Positions 24,991-32,700 of a stretch of DNA of 64,000 nt are shown piece after piece. The notes below the pieces were generated by a model. That model worked only from the letters and a program-made list of their open reading frames with translations, searched no databases and was not told the origin of the DNA. Origin of the DNA: Melioribacter sp051488685 (lineage in GTDB: Bacteria; Bacteroidota; Ignavibacteria; Ignavibacteriales; Melioribacteraceae); the NCBI RefSeq assembly GCF_051488685.1, contig NZ_JBPSEH010000003.1, forward strand, positions 62,001 to 126,000. The letters are read 5' to 3'. The position numbers and the translations under genes were made by a program. The number at the start of each line of letters is the position of its first letter. Position 1 is the first letter of the stretch.

Positions 24991-25820
24991 AGTTTAACTG
25001 GATAAAAGCCAAAGATTATCAGGATATTATTTACGAAAAGATGGATGGCATTGCCAAAATTACGATTAACCGTCCTGAAAAAAGAAATGCATTCCGCCCT
25101 GAAACCACAAAAGAATTATACGATGCATTTAATGATGCTCGAGAGGATTCTTCAATTGGAGTGATTCTTTTGACAGGCAAAGGTCCAGCAAAAGATGGTA
25201 AGTATGCTTTTTGTTCTGGAGGCGATCAATCGGTACGTGGCGATAAGGGCTACGTTGGAAAAGACGGTGTTCCACGTTTGAATATTCTCGATGTTCAAAA
25301 ACAAATCAGGAGCATTCCTAAACCTGTAATTGCGCTGGTTGCTGGATATGCAATTGGAGGAGGTCACGTGCTTCACGTAGTTTGCGACCTTACAATTGCA
25401 GCTGACAATGCAATTTTTGGTCAAACCGGTCCGAAAGTGGGAAGTTTCGACGGTGGATTTGGAGCCAGTTATCTTGCCAGAATTGTTGGTCAGAAAAAAG
25501 CACGCGAAATCTGGTATCTCTGCCGTCAATACAACGCTCAGGAAGCATACGAAATGGGATTGGTAAACAAAGTTGTTCCCGTCGATCAACTCGAAGAGGA
25601 AGGTGTTAAATGGGCGAAAGAAATACTCGAAAAAAGTCCGCTGGCAATTAGACTTCTAAAATCGGCATTCAATGCAGAATTAGATGGTCAGGCTGGTATT
25701 CAAGAACTGGCCGGCAATGCCACTCTGCTCTATTATATGACTGACGAAGCGCAAGAAGGCAAGAATGCATACAATGAAAAAAGAAAACCCGATTTTTCAA
25801 AATTTCCGCGGGTACCATAA
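24987..25820 (+). CDS. menB: 1,4-dihydroxy-2-naphthoyl-CoA synthase
   Basis: MenB cyclises o-succinylbenzoyl-CoA. The 277-residue crotonase-fold protein is strikingly close to the well-studied enterobacterial type: ITINRPEKRNAFRP, CSGGDQSVRG, GGGHVLHVVCDLTIAAD, FGQTGPKVGSFDGGFGASYLAR, EIWYLCRQYNAQEA and the C-terminal GNATLLYYMTDEAQEGKNA with YNEKRKPDFSKF. It keeps the glycine-type bicarbonate-binding context seen in enterobacterial MenB rather than the Asp type. It starts 4 bases inside menH and is followed two bases later by menA. Confidence 0.97.
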   Translation: MKFNWIKAKDYQDIIYEKMDGIAKITINRPEKRNAFRPETTKELYDAFNDAREDSSIGVILLTGKGPAKDGKYAFCSGGDQSVRGDKGYVGKDGVPRLNILDVQKQIRSIPKPVIALVAGYAIGGGHVLHVVCDLTIAADNAIFGQTGPKVGSFDGGFGASYLARIVGQKKAREIWYLCRQYNAQEAYEMGLVNKVVPVDQLEEEGVKWAKEILEKSPLAIRLLKSAFNAELDGQAGIQELAGNATLLYYMTDEAQEGKNAYNEKRKPDFSKFPRVP

Positions 25821-25822
25821 CT

Positions 25823-26716
25823 ATGAGCAATTCCACTACTATTTCCAAAATCGATGCGTGGATACTTGCCAGTAGACCGAAAACTTTACCGGCTGCTGTA
25901 GTACCCGTTATTGTAGGTACCTCAATAGCCGTTTACGACGGCATGTTTAATCCTGTGGCAGCTCTTTTTGCCCTTTTATGTTCAATCTTGATTCAAATAG
26001 GTACCAACTTCGCAAACGACCTTTACGATTATTTACATGGCACCGATAAAAAAGAAAGAACAGGTCCACAAAGAGCGGTAGCATCTGGATTAATTTCCGT
26101 CAAAGAGATGAAACTCGCTGTTGCATTTACATTTGGACTCAGTTTTATTATGGGATTATATCTTGTATATCTCGGAGGCTGGTTAATTCTGGTTATTGGA
26201 ATTATTTCCATAATAGCTGGAATCGCTTATACTGCTGGACCACTCCCCCTTGCTTATAATGGTTTGGGCGATATAGCAGTGTTTCTGTTTTTTGGTTTCA
26301 TCGGAACTACAGGAACATATTATGTCCAAACAGGTCGGATTTCCCCACTTGCTTTCTGGGCTTCTGTCCCTGTTGGAGCATTAATTACCAACATTCTTGT
26401 AGTAAATAATTACCGCGATAGAGAAGAAGACCGATTGAATGGCAAAAATACATTGGCCGTATTAATGGGCGAAAAATTTACTCGATATCAATACATCTTC
26501 TTTATGATTCTATCGTATACAGTCTTGTTTGTTGTATACTTTACTTATAAAAATACTCTTACAGTATTTTTACCTCTGTTAAGCCTGCCCTTGTCAATTA
26601 AATTAATCAGGATGATATTCACGTTAAAGGGAAAAGAACTAAATCGTACTCTTGAACTTACCGCAAAACTCTCTGCAATTTACGGAATACTATTTGCGGC
26701 TGGTATACTGTTATGA
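25823..26716 (+). CDS. menA: 1,4-dihydroxy-2-naphthoate polyprenyltransferase
   Basis: MenA attaches the isoprenoid tail to DHNA at the inner membrane, giving demethylmenaquinone. The 297-residue UbiA-family protein has about eight to nine membrane helices and both aspartate-rich motifs: FANDLYDYLHGTDKKER and VNNYRDREEDRLNGKNTLAV. The N-terminal AWILASRPKTLPAAVVPV is typical of MenA. The methyltransferase MenG (UbiE) that would finish the quinone is not in this window. Confidence 0.96.
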   Translation: MSNSTTISKIDAWILASRPKTLPAAVVPVIVGTSIAVYDGMFNPVAALFALLCSILIQIGTNFANDLYDYLHGTDKKERTGPQRAVASGLISVKEMKLAVAFTFGLSFIMGLYLVYLGGWLILVIGIISIIAGIAYTAGPLPLAYNGLGDIAVFLFFGFIGTTGTYYVQTGRISPLAFWASVPVGALITNILVVNNYRDREEDRLNGKNTLAVLMGEKFTRYQYIFFMILSYTVLFVVYFTYKNTLTVFLPLLSLPLSIKLIRMIFTLKGKELNRTLELTAKLSAIYGILFAAGILL

Positions 26717-27780
26717 AAATTGGCATCGATAAATATTTTAAATTTACCCTCAAGTTTAAAAACACTTTTTCAAATGCCACTACCAACTTCAATCAAAAAG
26801 AATTTCTTATAATTAAATTCGAAATTGACAAACATTATTTCCCTTATGGAGAAGTAAATTTAGCTTCTGATTCCAATCCGCAGAATATTATTAATGAATT
26901 AGTCTCATTGCTTAGCGATCTGCCCGAAAATCCTGCAGATTGTATCGAATATATAAAAACAATGAAAATTGAAGATTCGCTTCGTTTCGGATTAGAGCAA
27001 GCGCTGCTATTTTATCTTCTAAAGAAAAAGAATCTTTATTATAGGCCATTAACAGAATTACGCACTCTTAACGTGAATGCCATTATCGATTTAACCGATA
27101 TTGACGCTGCACTGAAAAAAATTGCCACAAAAGTAAACGCAGATTACTCCGTAATTAAAATCAAAGCAGGCAGAGACAATTTTAATGACGATTTGAAATT
27201 ATTAAAAAGCATAAGCTCTCTTTATGGTGAGAAGATTATTCTGCGCCTCGATGTCAACGGTAAATGGGACTACAATGCAGCTTTAGACCGCCTGCCTTCA
27301 TTAGAAAAATTTAATATCGAATATATCGAAGATCCTACGTGCAGTTTAGATGACAACTTAAAATTAGCAAACAATAGTAAAGTGCACATAGCACTCGACC
27401 AAACTTTGCCCGACTTTAACGAAACATTAGACATTTTACAGAATTACGACATCAAACATATTGTCGTTAAACCGTCTATCCGTTTCGGCATCTTTAAAAC
27501 TATCGACTTAATTAATTATGCACGAAAGCTAAATAAACAAACCGTAATCTCGTCGGCTTTTGAAACAACTCTGGGCAAATCCGTTTTGACATTTATTGCC
27601 TCTTTTACGATGCCCGAATCAGTGCATGGCCTTGATGTTTATGATATGCTCGAAACATCGTTCTACGATCCGTTCCCAATTAAAAAAGGTAAAATTGAAT
27701 TTGATTTTTCAGCTCTTGATAAAAATTTTGAAGAAGTATTTAGATCAATAGAAACTAACTGGAAGAATTATATTGATTGA
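26713..27780 (+). CDS. menC: o-Succinylbenzoate synthase
   Basis: MenC dehydrates SHCHC to o-succinylbenzoate. The 355-residue enolase-superfamily protein shows the barrel signatures VIKIKAG (catalytic Lys pair), LRLDVNGKWD (Asp ligand), YIEDP (Glu ligand), ALDQTL (Asp ligand) and HIVVKPS (catalytic Lys). Its ATG overlaps the menA stop (ATGA). Identification relies on these residues and on the operon, because enolase-superfamily members are easily confused in isolation. Confidence 0.92.
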   Translation: MKIGIDKYFKFTLKFKNTFSNATTNFNQKEFLIIKFEIDKHYFPYGEVNLASDSNPQNIINELVSLLSDLPENPADCIEYIKTMKIEDSLRFGLEQALLFYLLKKKNLYYRPLTELRTLNVNAIIDLTDIDAALKKIATKVNADYSVIKIKAGRDNFNDDLKLLKSISSLYGEKIILRLDVNGKWDYNAALDRLPSLEKFNIEYIEDPTCSLDDNLKLANNSKVHIALDQTLPDFNETLDILQNYDIKHIVVKPSIRFGIFKTIDLINYARKLNKQTVISSAFETTLGKSVLTFIASFTMPESVHGLDVYDMLETSFYDPFPIKKGKIEFDFSALDKNFEEVFRSIETNWKNYID

Positions 27781-29212
27781 AAATAACAATCACTGGCTTT
27801 TATCTGCAGTTCAAAATTTTCCATCATCTGTTGCAGTAGAATATGAAGACCGGAACTATACATATACAGAAATTTATGAGACGGTTACAAAAATTCTTCG
27901 GTCTTTACAAACCTGTGGTATTAAATCGGATTCTACGGTTGGATTGTTAATAAAAAACCAATTTAATTTTTTTATAATTGTGAATGCACTGTGGCTTTCG
28001 GGTGCTGCAGTAATTCCACTTAATTACCGGCTTACTCCAAATGAATTGAATGAGTTATTAAAGAAGATAAAACCCGACATATTATTGCACGATAGCAATG
28101 TTGAACTGTTGGAAATTGATATTCCTTCAATCGAAGTAGAGTCTTTGTTTCTCAATAATGCAGGCGAAGAATCGATAGCACATCAGTTCAATTCATCTCG
28201 AGTTGCTGTTATTATGTTGACTTCGGGAAGCAGTGGAATGCCGAAAGGGATTGTCCATACGTTCGACACTATTTACAAAAGTGTTCTATCTTTTTCAGAG
28301 TTTTTCGATCCAGCTGAAGAATCCCGCTGGTTGGCTTCGTTACCTTTTTATCACATCGGTGGATTTATGATTTTCTGCCGGTCACTTATTTTGCGTCACA
28401 AAATTAAGTTGCTTCAGGATCCTTCTTTTGAATCGGTGAAAAAAATACTGAAGGAAGAGAGTTTCGATTTTTTATCGCTGGTACCAACTCAATTGAAAAT
28501 TCTAATTGACGAAAATTTCCGACCGGTTGCCAAAACAATTTTTCTCGGTGGTGCGCCTGCCGAATTTGAATTACTAAGCAGAGCTCTCGACGCAGGCTGG
28601 AACACCGTGAAGGTTTATGGGTCCACCGAAACATGCTCAATGGTTACAGCACTGGAAATCAGAAAACATAGAGATAAAATCGCTTCATCCGGTAAGCCAA
28701 TGCCCGGCTGCGAAATTGTAATAATGCAAGGCGATAAAGAGTTACCAGCTGGTGAGTCTGGAGAAATTTACGTTAATTCACTTTCTAATTTTATTGGCAC
28801 GAAATACCCTGAGGAAATTTATCGTACTGGAAAATATTTCCGTACTGGCGATTGGGGATTTATTGACAAAGACGGATTTCTTTACGTTGAAGCACGTCGC
28901 GATGATATAATAATCACAGGCGGCGAAAACGTAAGCTCACGAGAAGTTTTAACTGCACTCTTAGCACTCGAATATATCAAAGATGCGTATGTATTTGCAG
29001 AAAGTGATCAAAAATGGGGCAAACGAATTTCAGCCGTTGTCGTTATTAAAAAAAATTTTGAAATTAATGAAACAAAAATTAAAGACGATTTAAGAACGTT
29101 CCTTTCGTCTTTTAAAATCCCCAAGAAATTTTATTTCCTCTCCGAAATTCCCCGCAATGAAATGGGAAAAATAAATTTGAAAAAATTATTAAAACTATTG
29201 AATCAAATGTAA
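27773..29212 (+). CDS. menE: o-Succinylbenzoate--CoA ligase
   Basis: MenE adenylates o-succinylbenzoate and transfers it to CoA. The 479-residue ANL-family protein has the P-loop-like MLTSGSSGMPKGIVHT, the GSTETCSM motif, FRTGDWGFIDKDGFLYVEARRDD and the C-terminal lysine in NEMGKINLKKL. The start is TTG at 27773, within the last codons of menC; no ATG occurs until well inside the domain. The 3' end overlaps the convergent thioesterase gene by 18 bases. Pathway order is supplied by the operon. Confidence 0.92.
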   Translation: MIENNNHWLLSAVQNFPSSVAVEYEDRNYTYTEIYETVTKILRSLQTCGIKSDSTVGLLIKNQFNFFIIVNALWLSGAAVIPLNYRLTPNELNELLKKIKPDILLHDSNVELLEIDIPSIEVESLFLNNAGEESIAHQFNSSRVAVIMLTSGSSGMPKGIVHTFDTIYKSVLSFSEFFDPAEESRWLASLPFYHIGGFMIFCRSLILRHKIKLLQDPSFESVKKILKEESFDFLSLVPTQLKILIDENFRPVAKTIFLGGAPAEFELLSRALDAGWNTVKVYGSTETCSMVTALEIRKHRDKIASSGKPMPGCEIVIMQGDKELPAGESGEIYVNSLSNFIGTKYPEEIYRTGKYFRTGDWGFIDKDGFLYVEARRDDIIITGGENVSSREVLTALLALEYIKDAYVFAESDQKWGKRISAVVVIKKNFEINETKIKDDLRTFLSSFKIPKKFYFLSEIPRNEMGKINLKKLLKLLNQM

Positions 29213-29593
29213 CTTCAGCACTTTTCTAAGGTCATCTGGAATTTTCATTTTTTTAAAATTCGTGTCGACGGCAATGTGAACTGTACGTCCTGTCGCTACA
29301 AGTTCTTCCTTCTCATTAAAAACTTCATAACTAATTTCATAAGAAGAATCCCTTAATTTCGTTACCGTTACATTAATCGTTACGGCATCAAACGGTATTA
29401 AAGGCTTATAAAAATCTGCTTCTGAATGAATTACAGGTAGAAGAATTTCATTACCTGTAAAATATTTCTTCAGTTCGTTGCTCACTAAAAAATCCTCGTA
29501 TGCGGCATGCAAATATCTGTGCAGATTCCCGTAGAATAAAACTCCGGCTGGGTCAGAGTCATAAAAGCGAATTGTCTGTTTGAATTTGTGCAT
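29195..29593 (-). CDS. Hotdog-fold acyl-CoA thioesterase, possible DHNA-CoA hydrolase
   Basis: The 132-residue protein belongs to the 4-hydroxybenzoyl-CoA thioesterase-like hotdog group: FYDSDPAGVLFYGNLHRYLHAAYEDFL near the start has the active-site Asp-Pro-x-Gly-Val pattern, with VTKLRDSSYEISYEVFN and later beta strands. In organisms with this pathway, a hotdog hydrolase (MenI or the cyanobacterial and plant equivalents) releases DHNA from its CoA ester, a step not provided by any other gene here. It converges on menE, so it is not in the operon, but its location makes that role plausible. A generic thioesterase is the alternative. Confidence 0.75.
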   Translation of the reverse strand: MHKFKQTIRFYDSDPAGVLFYGNLHRYLHAAYEDFLVSNELKKYFTGNEILLPVIHSEADFYKPLIPFDAVTINVTVTKLRDSSYEISYEVFNEKEELVATGRTVHIAVDTNFKKMKIPDDLRKVLKLHLIQ

Positions 29594-29647
29594 ATCGAAT
29601 ACCCATTTGATTTTATTAGCTTTATATTTGTCCCGATAAATTTAACT

Positions 29648-30928
29648 ATGATAATGAAATATAAGTTAATAAAAATAATATTCTTCCTCATTCTTCCGAT
29701 AATATTATTAGCTCAATCGAAACCGGAACTTAGAAAAGAATATTATAAAAACGGACAGGTTAAATCCGAAGGTTATTATGTCGACGGGAAAAAAGAGGGC
29801 ATTTACCGTGAATATTATGAAAACGGTCAACTATGGAAAGAGTGGAATTTCAAAAACGGCCTCGAAGAAGGGATTTCTGTCTGGTATTTCGAAGACGGCA
29901 CAAAGAGTATGGAATGGAATTATGTTAATGGCAAACTTGAAGGTGTATCCAGATGGTACTACGAATCAGGCGAACTATGGGCAGAGCCAAATTATGTAAA
30001 CGATAAATTAGAAGGATTCAGTAAAACTTATTACAAGAGCGGAGCCATTCAGGGCATCTGGAGTTACCGAAATGGAAAATTAAACGGCGTTTCAAAAATA
30101 TTTTATGAAAATGGTCAACTCGAAGTCGAAAGAAATTATGTAGACGACAAGCTCGAGGGAATAAGCCGGGTTTATTACGACTTCGGCGTGGTTGCTCTCG
30201 AGGCTAACTACAAAAACGACCTACTCGACGGCAACTCATATTTTTATTATCCAGACGGTTCTATAAAAGTTATCGACACTTATGTCAATGGTCAGATAGT
30301 AAAACGTGAAAGATATGACGTAGGTGGGAAATTCGACAAAGTTGAAGAGAGCTTTTCAGATTATTATGATAATGGTACTTTAAGGGCTACCCTGCACTTC
30401 AAAGAAGGCAAACTTGACGGTAATATTGTTCGTTATTACGATACTGGGTTCGTCAAAGAAGAAATCCATTATAATAATGGTCAAGCAGAAGGCGAAGCAC
30501 GTTTCTATTATGACGGCGGAATATTGAAAGAGATAGCAAAATTTAACTTTGGAATGAAAAACGGCCTGGCAACACTTTTTAACGAAGACGGAATTAAAAT
30601 TGCTGAGATTAATTATGTGAATGGCATGCGGGAAGGCGAGGCTAAAACATTTTATCCAAGCGGCAAAGTAAAAAGCATTATGTTTTATAAAAACGACAAA
30701 CTTTCCGGCTACGTAAAAACTTTCTATAAAAACGGGAATATCAAAGCCGAAGAATTTTTCCAGAATGGTTTGCGACAAGGAATTTCAAAATATTATCATC
30801 CCAATGGTAAGCTTGCAGACTTTATTACATACAAAGATAATCTGATTAATGGCAAAGCATTTACATACGATGAAGAAGGTAATCTTATTCGAGAACAGTT
30901 TTTTAACCAGGGAGAACCACTCGAATAA
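29648..30928 (+). CDS. Secreted YwqK/MORN-variant repeat protein
   Basis: From the ATG at 29648 (or 29654, two codons later) the product is about 426 residues with a signal peptide (MKYKLIKIIFFLILPIILLAQ). The rest is about 16 tandem units of roughly 23 residues, each with a core like YYENGQL-x-x-E-x-x-Y-x-x-G-x-x-E/D-G. These are MORN-variant repeats, as in the YwqK family. One unit in the middle is irregular (around residues 205-220). The repeats should form an extended beta meander, often used for binding or scaffolding outside the cell. The upstream frame to 29588 overlaps the thioesterase start and lacks a signal. Partner and role are unknown. Confidence 0.85.
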   Translation: MIMKYKLIKIIFFLILPIILLAQSKPELRKEYYKNGQVKSEGYYVDGKKEGIYREYYENGQLWKEWNFKNGLEEGISVWYFEDGTKSMEWNYVNGKLEGVSRWYYESGELWAEPNYVNDKLEGFSKTYYKSGAIQGIWSYRNGKLNGVSKIFYENGQLEVERNYVDDKLEGISRVYYDFGVVALEANYKNDLLDGNSYFYYPDGSIKVIDTYVNGQIVKRERYDVGGKFDKVEESFSDYYDNGTLRATLHFKEGKLDGNIVRYYDTGFVKEEIHYNNGQAEGEARFYYDGGILKEIAKFNFGMKNGLATLFNEDGIKIAEINYVNGMREGEAKTFYPSGKVKSIMFYKNDKLSGYVKTFYKNGNIKAEEFFQNGLRQGISKYYHPNGKLADFITYKDNLINGKAFTYDEEGNLIREQFFNQGEPLE

Positions 30929-30933
30929 TCTTG

Positions 30934-31518
30934 TTATCCAAACAATTCATTTTCCACTATCTCACAGATTATGTGTGCGATTGTTATATGTCCTTCCTGG
31001 ATTCTTTGTACATTTTTTGATGGAACAACTATTGCTACGTCAACCATCGAATACAATTTACCTCCGTTACCACCGAGCATTCCGATCGACTTCAAGCCTT
31101 TTTCTTTCCCTTTTTCTACAGCTTTTATAACATTGACCGAATTGCCACTCGTCGAAATTGCTATTAGAATATCTCCTTGGTTGCCAAGTCCTTCGACATT
31201 TCGTGCAAAAATGTTTTCAAATCCAATATCGTTACCACCCGCAGTTAAATTAGAAGAATCGGTAGTTAAAGCAATTGCCGGCAATGCAGGTCTTTCGATA
31301 TGGTGACTAAGTCTTACCATTAATTCAGTTGCAATATGCTGGCTGTCGGCAGCACTGCCCCCGTTACCGCATAACAATACTTTCTTACCGGAGAGATACG
31401 CTTCTTTAATCAAATCGACTGCTTTGAATATATCTTCTGCACATTCTTTTTCTATATTTAATTTTGTTTCGGCACTTTCCTGCAAAGAATCTTTTAAAAA
31501 TTGATTTCTATTGAACAT
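30934..31518 (-). CDS. gmhA: Phosphoheptose (sedoheptulose-7-phosphate) isomerase
   Basis: GmhA converts sedoheptulose-7-phosphate to D-glycero-heptose-7-phosphate for LPS heptose. The 194-residue SIS-domain protein has CGNGGSAADSQHIATELMVRL, ALTTDSSNLTAGGNDIGFENIFARNVEGLGNQGD, ISTSGNSVNVIKAVEKGKEKG and GGNGGKLYSMVDVAIVVPS, with EGHITIAHIICEIVE at the end. These match GmhA/DiaA-type SIS proteins; the DiaA replication factor is a less likely alternative. It converges on the repeat-protein gene with only 5 bases between stops. Confidence 0.9.
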   Translation of the reverse strand: MFNRNQFLKDSLQESAETKLNIEKECAEDIFKAVDLIKEAYLSGKKVLLCGNGGSAADSQHIATELMVRLSHHIERPALPAIALTTDSSNLTAGGNDIGFENIFARNVEGLGNQGDILIAISTSGNSVNVIKAVEKGKEKGLKSIGMLGGNGGKLYSMVDVAIVVPSKNVQRIQEGHITIAHIICEIVENELFG

Positions 31519-31520
31519 TC

Positions 31521-31556
31521 GTTATTTTTCCATTTATTATTCTATTCAAAAATAAC
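31521..31556. repeat. Inverted repeat between divergent gmhA and small-protein genes
   Basis: GTTATTTTT (31521-31529) and AAAAATAAC (31548-31556) are perfect 9-bp inverted arms separated by 18 bases, in the short divergent region between gmhA (starting at 31518) and the small gene at 31595. AT-rich arms can arise by chance, and no operator family is recognised. Confidence 0.3.
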
Positions 31557-31594
31557 AAACTTTATTATAATTCATTTAATAAACAGAAGATACT

Positions 31595-31777
31595 ATGGCA
31601 AAAAAGAAAAATAATGCAGAGTTACACGATTTCCCCTTATTTTGCGATTACACGTGTAAGTATGCCGATTTTACAAATCCGGAGGCAATCGGTGCCTGCA
31701 GAAAAGAATTGGCCGTATGGTGTAAATATTTTAAGAGGTACAACAACAAGAATAATAAATGCCTGGCTCGTAAATAA
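31595..31777 (+). CDS. Small cysteine-rich protein of unknown function
   Basis: The 60-residue product is basic and has five cysteines: FCDYTC (C-x3-C), then GAC, WC and KC. It lacks a signal peptide or membrane segment and starts with MAKKKNN, suggesting a cytoplasmic protein that could bind a metal or carry a cluster. Codon use resembles its neighbours, and a purine-rich ACAGAAGA stretch precedes the ATG by about 6 bases. A second overlapping frame in this area looks like a shadow. I do not recognise a family. Confidence 0.55.
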   Translation: MAKKKNNAELHDFPLFCDYTCKYADFTNPEAIGACRKELAVWCKYFKRYNNKNNKCLARK

Positions 31778-31851
31778 CTTTGTATCGAACCTCTTTCTTT
31801 GGTTAAATCTGATAGATTTCATAAGTTGCGTTTATTATTAAAAAAACAGAT

Positions 31852-32664
31852 ATGACAAAATCAAAGAAATTACTTTTCTGGATTATTGCTTTTTTGATAA
31901 CATTATCATCTGCAGTTTATCAACGAATGACCGGGCCAACCTATCCTTACAAAAACCAAATTGAGTTTGCGAACAGAATAATTGAATACAAATTACTCAG
32001 AAGCCACAGTTCAGAAAATGATTATCAAATTTCAATCGATACAAAAGGAGCTAAGATTAAAGGGATGGTTTTCTGGCGGAGGTACAAATTCGACAAAGAA
32101 TACTATAAGATTGAAATGAGTGGCGACTCAATCTTGACAGCTTCCTTGCCCAAGCAACCTCCCGCAGGCAAACTCGAATATTATATCCTACTTCGCAATA
32201 ATGGGAATACCATTTATCTTCCACCCGACAAAACAATAGTGATTCGTTTTAAAGGTGATGTTCCCTCAATCATTCTTATTCCACATATAATAATTATGTT
32301 TTTAGCGATGTTATTTGGTGTGCGAACGGGATTGGAAGCATTTGTCAAAAATGGCAATTTGAAATATTACACGCTCGCCACAATACTCCTTTTGTTTGTC
32401 GGAGGTTTTATACTCGGACCTCTAATGCAATATTACGCTTTCGGAGAGTTCTGGACGGGTTTACCTTTTGGCTACGATTTAACGGATAATAAAACTCTCG
32501 TGGCAATGGTCGGCTGGATTGTTGCTTTTCTGAAATTGAAAAAATCACCTGCATCGGAGAAATGGGTCATTGGAGCTGCATTGTTGATGTTTATCGTTTA
32601 TCTCATACCACACAGCACTTTAGGCTCGGAACTGGATTATAGCAAGTTAAACAATAACTTTTGA
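31852..32664 (+). CDS. Multi-pass membrane protein with an external beta-rich domain, unknown function
   Basis: The 270-residue protein has an N-terminal membrane segment (about residues 7-24), a hydrophilic part to about residue 130 predicted beta-rich (it contains GMVFWRRYKFDKEYYKIEM and YYILLRNNGNTIYLPPD), then about four membrane helices (residues 140-155, 175-195, 215-230 and 238-255). It appears to be a membrane protein with a periplasmic domain. It is 36 bases upstream of the OPT transporter and on the same strand, so it may share the transcript. I recognise no family. Confidence 0.7.
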   Translation: MTKSKKLLFWIIAFLITLSSAVYQRMTGPTYPYKNQIEFANRIIEYKLLRSHSSENDYQISIDTKGAKIKGMVFWRRYKFDKEYYKIEMSGDSILTASLPKQPPAGKLEYYILLRNNGNTIYLPPDKTIVIRFKGDVPSIILIPHIIIMFLAMLFGVRTGLEAFVKNGNLKYYTLATILLLFVGGFILGPLMQYYAFGEFWTGLPFGYDLTDNKTLVAMVGWIVAFLKLKKSPASEKWVIGAALLMFIVYLIPHSTLGSELDYSKLNNNF

Positions 32665-32700
32665 TACACAATACAAATCCTAACAAAATAGGAGTGTTGC

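Noticed and set aside
25152..25589. 145-residue open frame antisense to menB
   Set aside because: It is fully inside menB, whose protein is highly conserved; the antisense frame is serine- and asparagine-rich with no recognisable domain, so it is a by-product of menB codon use.
30380..30778. 132-residue open frame antisense to the YwqK-type repeat gene
   Set aside because: The repeat periodicity of the sense gene creates a long phase-locked antisense frame; its composition is phenylalanine-rich and it has no start context.
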